From contig JALOPA010000039.1 of NCBI GenBank assembly GCA_025454125.1, forward strand, positions 1-8,817: 8,817 bases of DNA, given 5' to 3'. The notes under the pieces were generated by a model. The model was given only the letters and a program-made list of their open reading frames with translations. It was not told where the DNA came from and did no database searches. The translations under genes and the position numbers were made by a program. Positions 1 through 5,985 of this stretch are shown here, in pieces (the stretch's first letter is position 1; every line of letters starts with the position of its first letter). Source of the DNA: Thermodesulfobacteriota bacterium. Lineage in GTDB: Bacteria; Desulfobacterota; DSM-4660; Desulfatiglandales; HGW-15.

Positions 1-765
1 GCCGGGCTCCGTTCCCACATCATGCAGGTCCTGCTCCGGGAGGAGGTCGAACGGGAAAGGACCGGGGTTCTCGAGGACGGGATCCGGCATTTTCCCGAAG
101 CCCGTCCCCTCAAGATGCTGCGAATCTTCCGCACCCGTTTCAAGAATCGGAGGGAGGCGGAAGAGGAACTGGCCCGATTCAAGATCGTCGAGACCTACCT
201 GGCCCCCTTGCACATGGCCCGTTCAAACGAATTTCTCGTGGATTTCGAGATCAGGGGGAGAAGGGAGCCCATGCTCTGCGGCCTTCAGGAATACATGGAA
301 GGAGAGACGATCAACCCCTGGAACCGCCTCGGGAACGAGGAACTCGACTCCTTGAGGGAGCGGATGCGGGATTCGCCGGGAATGGATTCTCAAAGGCCCT
401 GGGTCTCCACGGTCCGCGACCGGGCCGGCGAACTGGTTCAGCGGCTCAAAGAACTGATTTCCAAAGCAGGCTATGTTCCGGATCTTGCGGGGTCAGGCAA
501 CCTGATCCTGACGCCTTCCGGACGGATCAAGCTCGTGGACATCAACAACATTTCCAGGATTTCTCCTGGTTCCTCCATCCCGCTGGATGACCGAGGCTAT
601 CCGGTCTGTGACAAGTCGGTGGAGGCCCTCTCCAGGCTGGAAAAGAACCTGGCCGGTCATCCTCCTGATCCTGAGGACAAGATCTACGAGATCTTTCTTG
701 ATCCTGTCCGGATGGAAAAGGTTCGCGCGCTGGAAACGCAGTTTCACAGGGCTCAAGCGGAATGA
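1..765 (+). CDS. Protein-kinase-like fold protein, 5'-truncated by window edge
   Basis: The frame is open from base 1 to the TGA at 763-765. The first ATG (22) has no Shine-Dalgarno sequence in front of it, so the true start probably lies upstream of the window. Counting from that ATG (247 residues), the order of elements resembles a divergent protein-kinase or lipopolysaccharide-kinase fold. There is a beta-strand with a lysine (PLKMLRIF, 29-36), a Glu-rich helix like alphaC (EAEEELARFK, 45-54), a hinge-like strand (LCGLQEYMEG, 85-94), a catalytic-loop-like PDLAGSGNLIL (153-163, with D154 and N160) and a DFG-like VDIN (172-175, D173). The usual HRD/HGD histidine is replaced by proline and DFG by DIN, so activity is uncertain. 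I do not recognise a named family or substrate. The intergenic repeat after the stop suggests this is the last gene of its transcript. The kinase-like fold is inferred from motif spacing only. Confidence 0.6.
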   Translation, partial: AGLRSHIMQVLLREEVERERTGVLEDGIRHFPEARPLKMLRIFRTRFKNRREAEEELARFKIVETYLAPLHMARSNEFLVDFEIRGRREPMLCGLQEYMEGETINPWNRLGNEELDSLRERMRDSPGMDSQRPWVSTVRDRAGELVQRLKELISKAGYVPDLAGSGNLILTPSGRIKLVDINNISRISPGSSIPLDDRGYPVCDKSVEALSRLEKNLAGHPPDPEDKIYEIFLDPVRMEKVRALETQFHRAQAE

Positions 766-802
766 AGAACCTGTGAACCGAAAGAACCCGTTCTTGATGG
801 TC

Positions 803-920
803 TCGTAAAAAGTCAAGAAATGCCTCTTTCAGTCATTCCCGCGAAGGCGGGAATCCAGTGTTTTCAAGGTCTTTAGACTCCCGCCTGCGCGGGAGTGACG
901 ACCTGGGGGACTTTTTACGG
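803..920. repeat. REP/MITE-like palindromic element with terminal inverted repeats
   Basis: The ends are short inverted repeats: tcgtaaaaagtc (803-814) against gactttttacgg (909-920), 11 of 12 bases complementary. Inside are two perfect 8-bp hairpins with 4-base loops: attcccgc/gcgggaat (835-842/847-854, loop gaag) and actcccgc/gcgggagt (877-884/889-896, loop ctgc). The outer halves of the two hairpins are also inverted copies of each other (832-843 against 888-899, 11 of 12). The first hairpin has the form ATTCCC-N8-GGGAAT, which is the form described for Neisseria dRS3 repeats. From memory, related gtcattcccgcgaaggcggg repeats are scattered through many proteobacterial genomes. The element carries no gene. 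The hairpins could also help end the transcript of the upstream gene, though no U-tract follows directly. Seen in sequence; family assignment is from memory. Confidence 0.75.
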
Positions 921-974
921 AGGCGTCCGTTCCTGGTTCCAATGCGAATCCTGTGGATTTCTCCGCTGACAGGC

Positions 975-1002
975 TTGTCTTTGCGACCAGGAGGAGTATT
1001 AT
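975..1002 (+). promoter_or_regulatory. Candidate sigma70-type promoter for the protease gene
   Basis: TTGTCT (975-980, 4 of 6 matches to TTGACA) and TATTAT (997-1002, 5 of 6 matches to TATAAT) are separated by 16 bases. They lie about 60 bases before the protease start and downstream of the palindromic element. The match is moderate, and such matches occur by chance, so this is only a candidate. Confidence 0.3.
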
Positions 1003-1050
1003 GGTTTAAGTAGGTTCGTCACAGGTGCACGAACTCCACCTTGGTTTAAG
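1002..1050 (+). promoter_or_regulatory. Leader with direct repeat bracketing an inverted repeat
   Basis: The 9-mer tggtttaag occurs at 1002-1010 and again at 1042-1050, 40 bases apart. Between the copies lies an inverted repeat, gttcgt (1014-1019) and acgaac (1029-1034). It can be extended inward by cac/gtg (1020-1022/1025-1027) if C1028 is bulged. The second copy of the 9-mer overlaps the Shine-Dalgarno sequence aagga (1048-1052) of the next gene. This arrangement could be an operator or an RNA structure affecting translation. The repeats are seen in the sequence; any function is inference. Confidence 0.3.
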
Positions 1051-1059
1051 GACGCCCCT

Positions 1060-1992
1060 ATGAAGCGAGTCGCTCTTTACAGCAGTTCCATGGGATCCTC
1101 CCGTTCGAGCGGTATCAGCCCGCCCGGCCAGGCCAAGACAACCCCTCCTCCCACAGAAACCGTCTCCGTCTCCGATCCCTCACATCCAATTCCCCCCTCT
1201 GCTTTGATCCGGCGTCGCAATCCTGTTCTGTGGATCCTTGTGGGCGGACTCTCCGCTCTTCTTCTGGTGTGGGGCACCATGTCCCTGTCGCCCTCCCCGC
1301 GGCGGATCACCCAAAAAGACATTGACCGGGCGGTGATGCACACGCTCGAAACCCAAACCCTTCCGTCGCCTGCTGCAAAGGCCTATGAGGTCATCAAGCC
1401 TTCGGTCGTGCGCGTGAGAGGCTTGGACACGGACCCGGACGGCGACGATGAAATCGAAAGAAAGGTCGGCACAGGGGTCGTGGTGGTGGACAAGGGGATC
1501 ATTCTCACCAATCTCCATGTCGTGACCGGTGCCAGGCTGATCAAGGTGGTCTTCGCCGACGGGCTCGAATCGGAAGCCGGAGTGGTCGGGCTGCAGCCGG
1601 AAAACGATCTGGCCGTGCTGCAAGCGAAGGTCGTCCCGGACGACCTCTCCCCTGCCAATCTGGGCTCCACGCGCGACCTCTCCGTGGGGGACCACGTGGT
1701 GGCTGTGGGCTTTCCCTTCGGCATCGGCCCCTCTGCCTCGGCGGGAGTGGTCTCCGGACTGAACCGCGAGTTCCGGTCGCCGGAAGGGGAGCGCCTGCTC
1801 ACCGGGCTGATACAGTTCGACGCGGCCGCCAACCTCGGAAACTCAGGGGGCCCCCTGGTGAACGCCAAGGGCGAAGTGGTGGGCATTGTTACCGCCATCC
1901 TAAACCCCACGGACCAACGGGTGTTCATCGGCATCGGGTTTGCCGTCACCATGGAGAGCGCGGCCACGGCCATCGGCCTGCCGCCATTCTAG
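1060..1992 (+). CDS. Membrane-anchored HtrA/DegP-like trypsin-type serine protease without PDZ domain
   Basis: This is a 310-residue S1C (HtrA/DegP-family) serine protease. The start at 1060 has Shine-Dalgarno aagga (1048-1052) 7 bases upstream. Residues 1-50 are rich in Ser, Pro and Thr and look disordered. RRR (51-53) precedes a hydrophobic segment at about 55-77 that should act as a signal anchor, putting the protease domain in the periplasm. The catalytic triad is visible: His153 in ILTNLHVV, Asp183 in ENDLAVLQ and Ser262 in GNSGGPLV. VGDHVVAVGFPFG (209-221) and IQFDAAANLGNSGG (251-264) are typical of the family. The chain ends about 48 residues after the catalytic serine, so there is no room for a PDZ domain; DegP, DegQ and DegS all have at least one. 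It is therefore a PDZ-less form whose substrate selection and activation must differ. It stands 189 bases upstream of a MoxR-type ATPase gene, suggesting an envelope protein-quality role. Protease identity is firm; partner and substrates are unknown. Confidence 0.9.
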   Translation: MKRVALYSSSMGSSRSSGISPPGQAKTTPPPTETVSVSDPSHPIPPSALIRRRNPVLWILVGGLSALLLVWGTMSLSPSPRRITQKDIDRAVMHTLETQTLPSPAAKAYEVIKPSVVRVRGLDTDPDGDDEIERKVGTGVVVVDKGIILTNLHVVTGARLIKVVFADGLESEAGVVGLQPENDLAVLQAKVVPDDLSPANLGSTRDLSVGDHVVAVGFPFGIGPSASAGVVSGLNREFRSPEGERLLTGLIQFDAAANLGNSGGPLVNAKGEVVGIVTAILNPTDQRVFIGIGFAVTMESAATAIGLPPF

Positions 1993-2118
1993 CGGATTGC
2001 TGAAAAACGCCCATCTACGGCGTTGCCCTCATCCCTCGTCATTGCGACGTACTGGACTGTACGTCTCACTCCTCGGGATTTCGGGCGCCTTGTATCTGGA
2101 CGTTTTTGAGCACTCCGC
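1992..2118. repeat. Imperfect inverted-repeat intergenic element
   Basis: The first 18 bases (1992-2009) and the last 18 (2101-2118) are complementary at 16 of 18 positions, and similarity continues inward toward 2022 and 2086. A perfect 7-bp hairpin with a 6-base loop sits in the middle: gacgtac (2046-2052) and gtacgtc (2059-2065). The element starts on the last base of the protease stop codon. It is followed by a 7-T run (2127-2133) and by ttcaacagcctg, which resembles the outer end of the same kind of repeat. From memory, similar gctgaaaaacgcccatctgcgg-type repeats occur in multiple copies in deltaproteobacterial genomes. It has no coding capacity of its own. When transcribed it would fold into a long hairpin and could reduce read-through from the protease gene into the MoxR cluster. 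Confidence 0.65.
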
Positions 2119-2181
2119 GAGCAGGATTTTTTTCAACAGCCTGTTCGTACCTGTTCTGAAGCCGCATAAAAAGGGACAAAG

Positions 2182-3198
2182 ATGGACCCAAGCGAAGCAG
2201 GCCGTTCCGAAGTCTCCACCCTGATGGAGCGCATCCTTTACGAAGTGAAGAAGATCGTCGTGGGCCAGGACCGTTTCCTGGAACGCGTGCTGGTGGCCAC
2301 CCTGGCTCAGGGGCACCTCTTGGTCGAAGGCGTGCCCGGCCTCGCCAAGACGTTGACCGTCAAGACCCTGGCCCGCACCCTTCGCGGTTCCTTCCGCAGG
2401 ATTCAGTTCACCCCCGACCTGGTGCCTGCGGATCTGGTAGGCACGCGCATCTACAACCAGAAAACCGGGGAGTTCACGACCGCGCTCGGTCCTGTCTTCA
2501 CGCACCTGCTCCTGGCCGATGAGATCAACCGGGCCCCGGCCAAGGTGCAAAGCGCTCTCCTGGAAGTGATGCAGGAATACCAGGTCACCATCGCCGGCGA
2601 AACCCACCGTGTGCCTCAGCCGTTCCTGGTCATGGCGACTCAAAACCCCATCGAAACCGAGGGCACCTACCCGCTGCCCGAGGCCCAGGTGGACCGGTTC
2701 ATGATGAAGGTGCTCGTGGGCTACCCAAGCGAGGAGGAGGAGTTCGTCATCGTCAACCGCGTCACCGGCACGCAGAGCGACGTGGCTGCGGTGGCGACCA
2801 CCGAGCAGCTCAGGGACTTGCAGCGCGAGTGCCGAGCCGGCTTTGTCGATCCTTCCCTGATCCAGTACGCCGTTCGCCTCGCAGCAGCCACGCGAGACCC
2901 CGGCCGTTTCGGCCTCCGCGACCTGGCTTCCTACATCTCCTACGGCGCCAGCCCCCGCGCCCCGATTCATTTGATCGAAGGGGCGCGAGCCCTTGCCTTT
3001 CTTCGGGGCAGAAGCTACGTTCTGCCGGAAGACGTGACCGACCTGGTGGCGGACGTGTTCCGGCACCGGCTCGTGCTCTCCTATCAGGCCCTGGCCGATG
3101 CGGTGACCGCCGACCAGATCCTTCAGAAAGTGATGCAGCGCCTCCCGGCCCCCGAGAAGCCCCTGGAGACCCATGTCCGAGCAGACGCGAGATCCTGA
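2182..3198 (+). CDS. MoxR-family AAA+ ATPase
   Basis: This is a 338-residue AAA+ ATPase of the MoxR/AAA_3 family. Members act as chaperones that remodel or activate client proteins, commonly with DUF58 and VWA partners. The Walker A is the family form GVPGLAKT (50-57), with the second glycine of GKT replaced as is usual in MoxR. Walker B is LLLADE (109-114) followed by INRAPAKVQSALLEVMQE. Sensor 1 is ATQNP (152-156), VDRF (170-173) carries the arginine-finger region, and GASPRA (255-260) is sensor 2. The C-terminal part (about 230-320) is the helical lid. Length and motif order are normal and the protein looks intact and cytoplasmic. The start at 2182 has a modest Shine-Dalgarno sequence, aaggga (2171-2176). 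The 3' end overlaps the DUF58 gene by 26 bases, indicating translational coupling. Family assignment is very secure; the client protein cannot be told from sequence. Confidence 0.95.
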   Translation: MDPSEAGRSEVSTLMERILYEVKKIVVGQDRFLERVLVATLAQGHLLVEGVPGLAKTLTVKTLARTLRGSFRRIQFTPDLVPADLVGTRIYNQKTGEFTTALGPVFTHLLLADEINRAPAKVQSALLEVMQEYQVTIAGETHRVPQPFLVMATQNPIETEGTYPLPEAQVDRFMMKVLVGYPSEEEEFVIVNRVTGTQSDVAAVATTEQLRDLQRECRAGFVDPSLIQYAVRLAAATRDPGRFGLRDLASYISYGASPRAPIHLIEGARALAFLRGRSYVLPEDVTDLVADVFRHRLVLSYQALADAVTADQILQKVMQRLPAPEKPLETHVRADARS

Positions 3199-4126
3199 GA
3201 AACTCTTGCTGTGGCTCGAGTGGACCGTCATCCGACGACTGGACGGCCTGCTCCACGGCGACTACCGCAGCCTGTTCCGAGGGTTCGGGGTGGACCTGGC
3301 GGACCTGCGGGAGTACCAGTTCCACGACGATGTCCGCCACATCGACTGGAATGTGACCGCGCGGCTTCAGACTCCCTACGTGCGTGTGTACACTGAAGAC
3401 CGGGACGTGACGGCCTGGTTCCTGCTGGACCTCAGCCCCTCGGTGAGCTTCGGCTCCGAGCGGGTCGAAAAGCGCTCGGTGGCCGTCCAGTTCGTGACGC
3501 TCTTGGCGCGATTGCTCTCGCGCCATGGCAATCCTGCGGGCGCGCTTTTTTACGGGGACCGGGTGGACACGGTGATCCCGGCGCGGAGCGGCCGGCGACA
3601 TGTCCTGCATCTCCTCGGCAGGATGATGTCCCGACCCGAGCGGAAACGCTCGGCTCCGACAAACCTCAAGGAACTCCTCCAGACCGGCCGGCAGGTCATT
3701 CCCAGACGTTCGCTCGTGTTCGTGGTTTCCGATTTCATCAGCGCACCCGGATGGGAGCAAGCGCTGGCCCTCCTGGCCCGGCGCCACGAGGTCGTGGCCA
3801 TTCGGCTCTACGACCCGCTGGAAATGGAGCTCCCGGACCTCGGGCTTCTGGTCTTTGAGGACTCTGAAACCGGCGAGACGCAGTGGGTGGACACAGGGGA
3901 TCGCGGCTTCCGCATGCGTTTTGCAGCCGCGGCCCGCGGGCGCGAGAACGCGCTTCGTTCGGCCTTCAGCGACGCGGGAGTGGACGCCCTGGAGCTTTCC
4001 ACGACCGACGACCTTGTGGATGCCATTCTGAGGTTCGCCGACCTGCGCAAACGGCGACGGCAACTTTCGGCAGGCGGCAGCCTGCCCCGGCATCTGGGAG
4101 GGAGACATGTCGTTCCTGTGGCCTGA
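3173..4126 (+). CDS. DUF58 domain protein of MoxR-VWA module
   Basis: This 317-residue protein carries the DUF58 signature REYQFHDDVRHIDWNVTAR (46-64), followed by a von Willebrand A-like fold. DLSPSVSFG (86-94) gives a DxSxS metal-site motif, and FVVSDF (183-188) supplies a second strand with an aspartate. No clear membrane segment is visible, so it is probably the soluble type of DUF58, about as long as other soluble members. The start at 3173 has ggag (3165-3168) 4 bases upstream and lies inside the end of the MoxR gene. The stop at 4126 lies 20 bases inside the next gene. DUF58 proteins are nearly always next to moxR and are thought to link the ATPase to its VWA partner or client; the biochemical role is not settled. 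The C-terminus is basic (KRRRQ around 293-297). Family assignment is secure. Confidence 0.92.
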   Translation: MSEQTRDPEKLLLWLEWTVIRRLDGLLHGDYRSLFRGFGVDLADLREYQFHDDVRHIDWNVTARLQTPYVRVYTEDRDVTAWFLLDLSPSVSFGSERVEKRSVAVQFVTLLARLLSRHGNPAGALFYGDRVDTVIPARSGRRHVLHLLGRMMSRPERKRSAPTNLKELLQTGRQVIPRRSLVFVVSDFISAPGWEQALALLARRHEVVAIRLYDPLEMELPDLGLLVFEDSETGETQWVDTGDRGFRMRFAAAARGRENALRSAFSDAGVDALELSTTDDLVDAILRFADLRKRRRQLSAGGSLPRHLGGRHVVPVA

Positions 4127-5150
4127 GATGCTTTGGCTTCTCACCGCCGTGCCGGCTTTAATTGCCGCCTATCTGTTCCTGTTGGGCCGAAACAAGAAGA
4201 CGGCCCTGCGCTATGCGAACCTCAGCCTTGTGAAAGAGGCGATGGGAGCCGGAGGCAGATTCCGGCGCCACTTCCCTCCGCTCCTCTTCCTGCTGGCCCT
4301 GACCCTGCTGCTCCTGGCTGTCGCGCGACCGTCCGCGGTCGTCACCCTGCCGATCCATCAACGCACCGTCATTCTCGCCATGGACACCTCCGGCAGCATG
4401 CGCGCCACCGATGTGGAACCGAGCCGGATCGGCGCCGCACAGGCTGCGGCCAAGGCCTTTGTCCTTGACCAGCCGCGAGGCACGCGCATCGGATTGGTCA
4501 CCTTTGCAGGATCCGCGGCGGTCGCCCAGGCCCCCACCGACAATCGTGAGGAACTCACTGCGGCGATCGACCGTTTCCAGCTCCAGAGAGCGACCGCCAT
4601 CGGCAGCGGAATCCTCATGTCGCTCAAGGCGATCTTTCCGGACGCTGAGTTCGATCTGCGGTCGTGGAACCCCCGGCGCGACGCCCTGGCCGGCGCTCCG
4701 CTCGACCAGGCGGCCAAGCAGGAAAAGCCCGCGTTCAAGCCCATCCCGCCCGGCTCCTACACGTCGGCCGTGATCATCCTGCTCACCGACGGACAGTCCA
4801 ACGTGGGGCCTGACCCCATCGAGTCCGCCCGCATTGCGGCCGAGCGAGGGGTGCGCGTCTACACGGTGGGCTTCGGCACGGCTGAAGGCGAAGTCATCCG
4901 GTTCGAAGGGTGGTCCATGCGCGTGCGCCTCGATGAAGCAACACTCACCAAGATCGCGGAGCTGACACAAGGCGAGTACTACTACGCGGGCAGTGCCGCA
5001 GACATGAAAAAAGTCTACGAGACCCTGAGCAGCCGGCTGGTGTTGGAGACCAAGGAGACCGAAATCACGGTTTTTTTCGCAGCCGCAGCCGCCCTGCTGG
5101 CCCTGCTTGCCGGCCTTCTATCGGTTTGGTGGTTCAGCCGCATCCTCTAG
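4107..5150 (+). CDS. Membrane-anchored VWA domain protein, BatA-like
   Basis: This 347-residue protein has hydrophobic segments at about 6-26, 57-76 and 320-343, and a von Willebrand A domain between the second and third. The metal-ion-dependent adhesion site is complete: D93-T-S95-G-S97, T163 in RATAIGSG, and D228 in LLTDGQSNVG. This layout is that of BatA-like proteins of aerotolerance-type and MoxR clusters; the VWA domain is expected outside the cytoplasmic membrane. Residues about 182-217 form a polar, Pro-rich loop inserted before the strand that carries D228. The start has a strong Shine-Dalgarno sequence (gggagggag, 4096-4104) and overlaps the DUF58 gene by 20 bases. The cluster ends here. 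No BatB, TPR (BatC/E) or BatD-like gene follows, so this is a reduced version of the module. Family assignment is secure; the bound partner is unknown. Confidence 0.92.
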   Translation: MSFLWPEMLWLLTAVPALIAAYLFLLGRNKKTALRYANLSLVKEAMGAGGRFRRHFPPLLFLLALTLLLLAVARPSAVVTLPIHQRTVILAMDTSGSMRATDVEPSRIGAAQAAAKAFVLDQPRGTRIGLVTFAGSAAVAQAPTDNREELTAAIDRFQLQRATAIGSGILMSLKAIFPDAEFDLRSWNPRRDALAGAPLDQAAKQEKPAFKPIPPGSYTSAVIILLTDGQSNVGPDPIESARIAAERGVRVYTVGFGTAEGEVIRFEGWSMRVRLDEATLTKIAELTQGEYYYAGSAADMKKVYETLSSRLVLETKETEITVFFAAAAALLALLAGLLSVWWFSRIL

Positions 5151-5290
5151 CGCTTTCGCTTCCCGAAAAGCACCCCAAGCCTCTAAATAGGCAGACGGTA
5201 GAAACCAGTTATCCCGATTTACTGTTCCCCGGGATGCTACACTTCATCTAACCATTCCATATTTAAGATAAAATTTATGGATAATTTCTC
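5151..5290. other. AT-rich intergenic region, no gene
   Basis: No coding region or RNA gene is evident. Weak inverted repeats occur at 5155-5175 (gctttcg with a bulged cgaaaagc) and at 5211-5216/5230-5235 (atcccg/cgggat, 13-base loop). Neither is followed by a T-run, so no convincing terminator for the MoxR cluster is visible. By direct count, bases 5241-5330 hold 25 G or C in 90, far below the flanking genes, which fits a promoter region with an A/T-rich upstream element. Confidence 0.5.
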
Positions 5291-5320
5291 TTGACATCGT
5301 TCTAGTCAATAGGGTAAAAA
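5291..5320 (+). promoter_or_regulatory. Sigma70-type promoter of the TetR-SulP unit
   Basis: A perfect -35 box, TTGACA (5291-5296), is followed after 18 bases by TAAAAA (5315-5320); GTAAAA at 5314-5319 would give a 17-base spacer. The region upstream is very AT-rich. The -10 box abuts and slightly overlaps the palindrome that begins at 5319, so a repressor bound there would block polymerase. Transcription would start near 5327, giving an untranslated leader of roughly 55 bases before the TetR start. Confidence 0.6.
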
Positions 5321-5352
5321 TAAAACTGACTGTGCACTCAGTCAGTTTTATT
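5319..5352. promoter_or_regulatory. 34-bp palindromic operator, probably for the adjacent TetR regulator
   Basis: The left arm aataaaactgactg (5319-5332) and right arm cagtcagttttatt (5339-5352) are perfectly complementary over 14 bp, with a 6-base centre (tgcact). The site covers the end of the -10 box and the expected transcription start, and lies 30 bases before the TetR-family start codon. TetR-family regulators bind palindromes as dimers and usually repress their own promoters, so this is the obvious operator. Perfect symmetry over this length is very unlikely by chance. It could also form a hairpin in the leader RNA, but it has no U-tract and sits at the promoter, which argues against a terminator. 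Confidence 0.8.
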
Positions 5353-5382
5353 GTCCAAACATCGGTAACCGGCTTTTTCCGT

Positions 5383-5982
5383 ATGACAAGAAAAGAGATC
5401 ATCCTCCAAGCGGCTACGGCGCTTTTTTCAGACAAAGGATTCAAAGACGCGTCCATGGCCGAGTTGTGCAAGATGACCGGAGTCGCTGAAGGAACAATTT
5501 TCTATCACTTCAAAAGCAAGGAAGAGCTTTTCGTCACCATTCTTGAAAACCTCAAGAAAGAGATCACGGAAGAATTTGAAAAGTACACGCAGCAAAAAAT
5601 ATTCGAAACCGGCCTGGACATGATGGAGGGAGGCATCTCCTTCTATCTCTTCCTCGCGGGAATGATGGGGGAGAGATTCCTGTTGTTGCATCGACACGAC
5701 TCCTACCAGCTCGCTGAGGTCAATGCCGCGTGCAGGGCACACCTCGAGGCCATCTACAACTGCTTTCTTGATATTTTCGAAAAGGCCATCCTGCGGGGCC
5801 AGGAGGACGGAACCATCAGGAAGATGCCCGCTCGAAAGGCTGCACTGATTGTCTTTTCAACGGTGGATGGGTTGGTCAGGCTCAACACCTATAAGCTTTA
5901 TGAAGCCGGCGCTCTCTACGGCGAGGTGATGGACCTGTGCCGGAGGATGGTTCAAGAAACAGACGCTCACGGAGAAGCATAA
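5383..5982 (+). CDS. TetR/AcrR-family transcriptional regulator
   Basis: This 199-residue regulator has an N-terminal TetR helix-turn-helix domain: ILQAATALFSDKGFKDASM (7-25) and then AELCKMTGVAEGTIFYHF (26-43), ending in KSKEELF. The rest is a helical ligand-binding and dimerisation domain without recognisable similarity that would name the ligand. I chose the ATG at 5383. The longer frame from a GTG at 5332 would start inside the palindromic operator and add residues unlike a TetR N-terminus. No good Shine-Dalgarno sequence precedes 5383, so translation may be weak, as is common for autorepressors. The stop is only 3 bases from the SulP start, so the two genes are almost certainly cotranscribed. 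The expected role is repression of the permease unit, relieved by a small ligand, possibly related to the transported anion or to a lipophilic or acyl signal. The DNA-binding family is secure; the target is inferred. Confidence 0.92.
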   Translation: MTRKEIILQAATALFSDKGFKDASMAELCKMTGVAEGTIFYHFKSKEELFVTILENLKKEITEEFEKYTQQKIFETGLDMMEGGISFYLFLAGMMGERFLLLHRHDSYQLAEVNAACRAHLEAIYNCFLDIFEKAILRGQEDGTIRKMPARKAALIVFSTVDGLVRLNTYKLYEAGALYGEVMDLCRRMVQETDAHGEA

Positions 5983-5985
5983 ACC

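Noticed and set aside
587..808. Alternative + strand frame inside the end of the first gene (and similar frames at 2829, 3883, 4411, 5937)
   Set aside because: These overlap recognised genes in another frame, have Arg/Ser/Pro-rich shadow composition and no motif of their own.
803..920. CRISPR-like array from the repeated cccgc/gcggg motifs
   Set aside because: There are only two units, each a self-complementary hairpin, with no regular repeats or spacers of constant length.
2029..4144. Long minus-strand reading frames (400 and 444 codons at 2029-3231 and 2810-4144)
   Set aside because: They lie antisense to three well-recognised genes with intact motifs, are rich in Arg, Gly, His and Pro as expected for shadows of GC-rich coding DNA, and show no family motifs.
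5155..5235. Possible transcription terminators after the VWA gene
   Set aside because: The stems are short or bulged, one loop is 13 bases, and no T-run follows either of them.
5332..5382. Upstream GTG start extending the TetR protein by 17 residues
   Set aside because: The GTG lies inside the palindromic operator, at or close to the expected transcription start, with no ribosome binding site. The added residues do not look like a TetR N-terminus.
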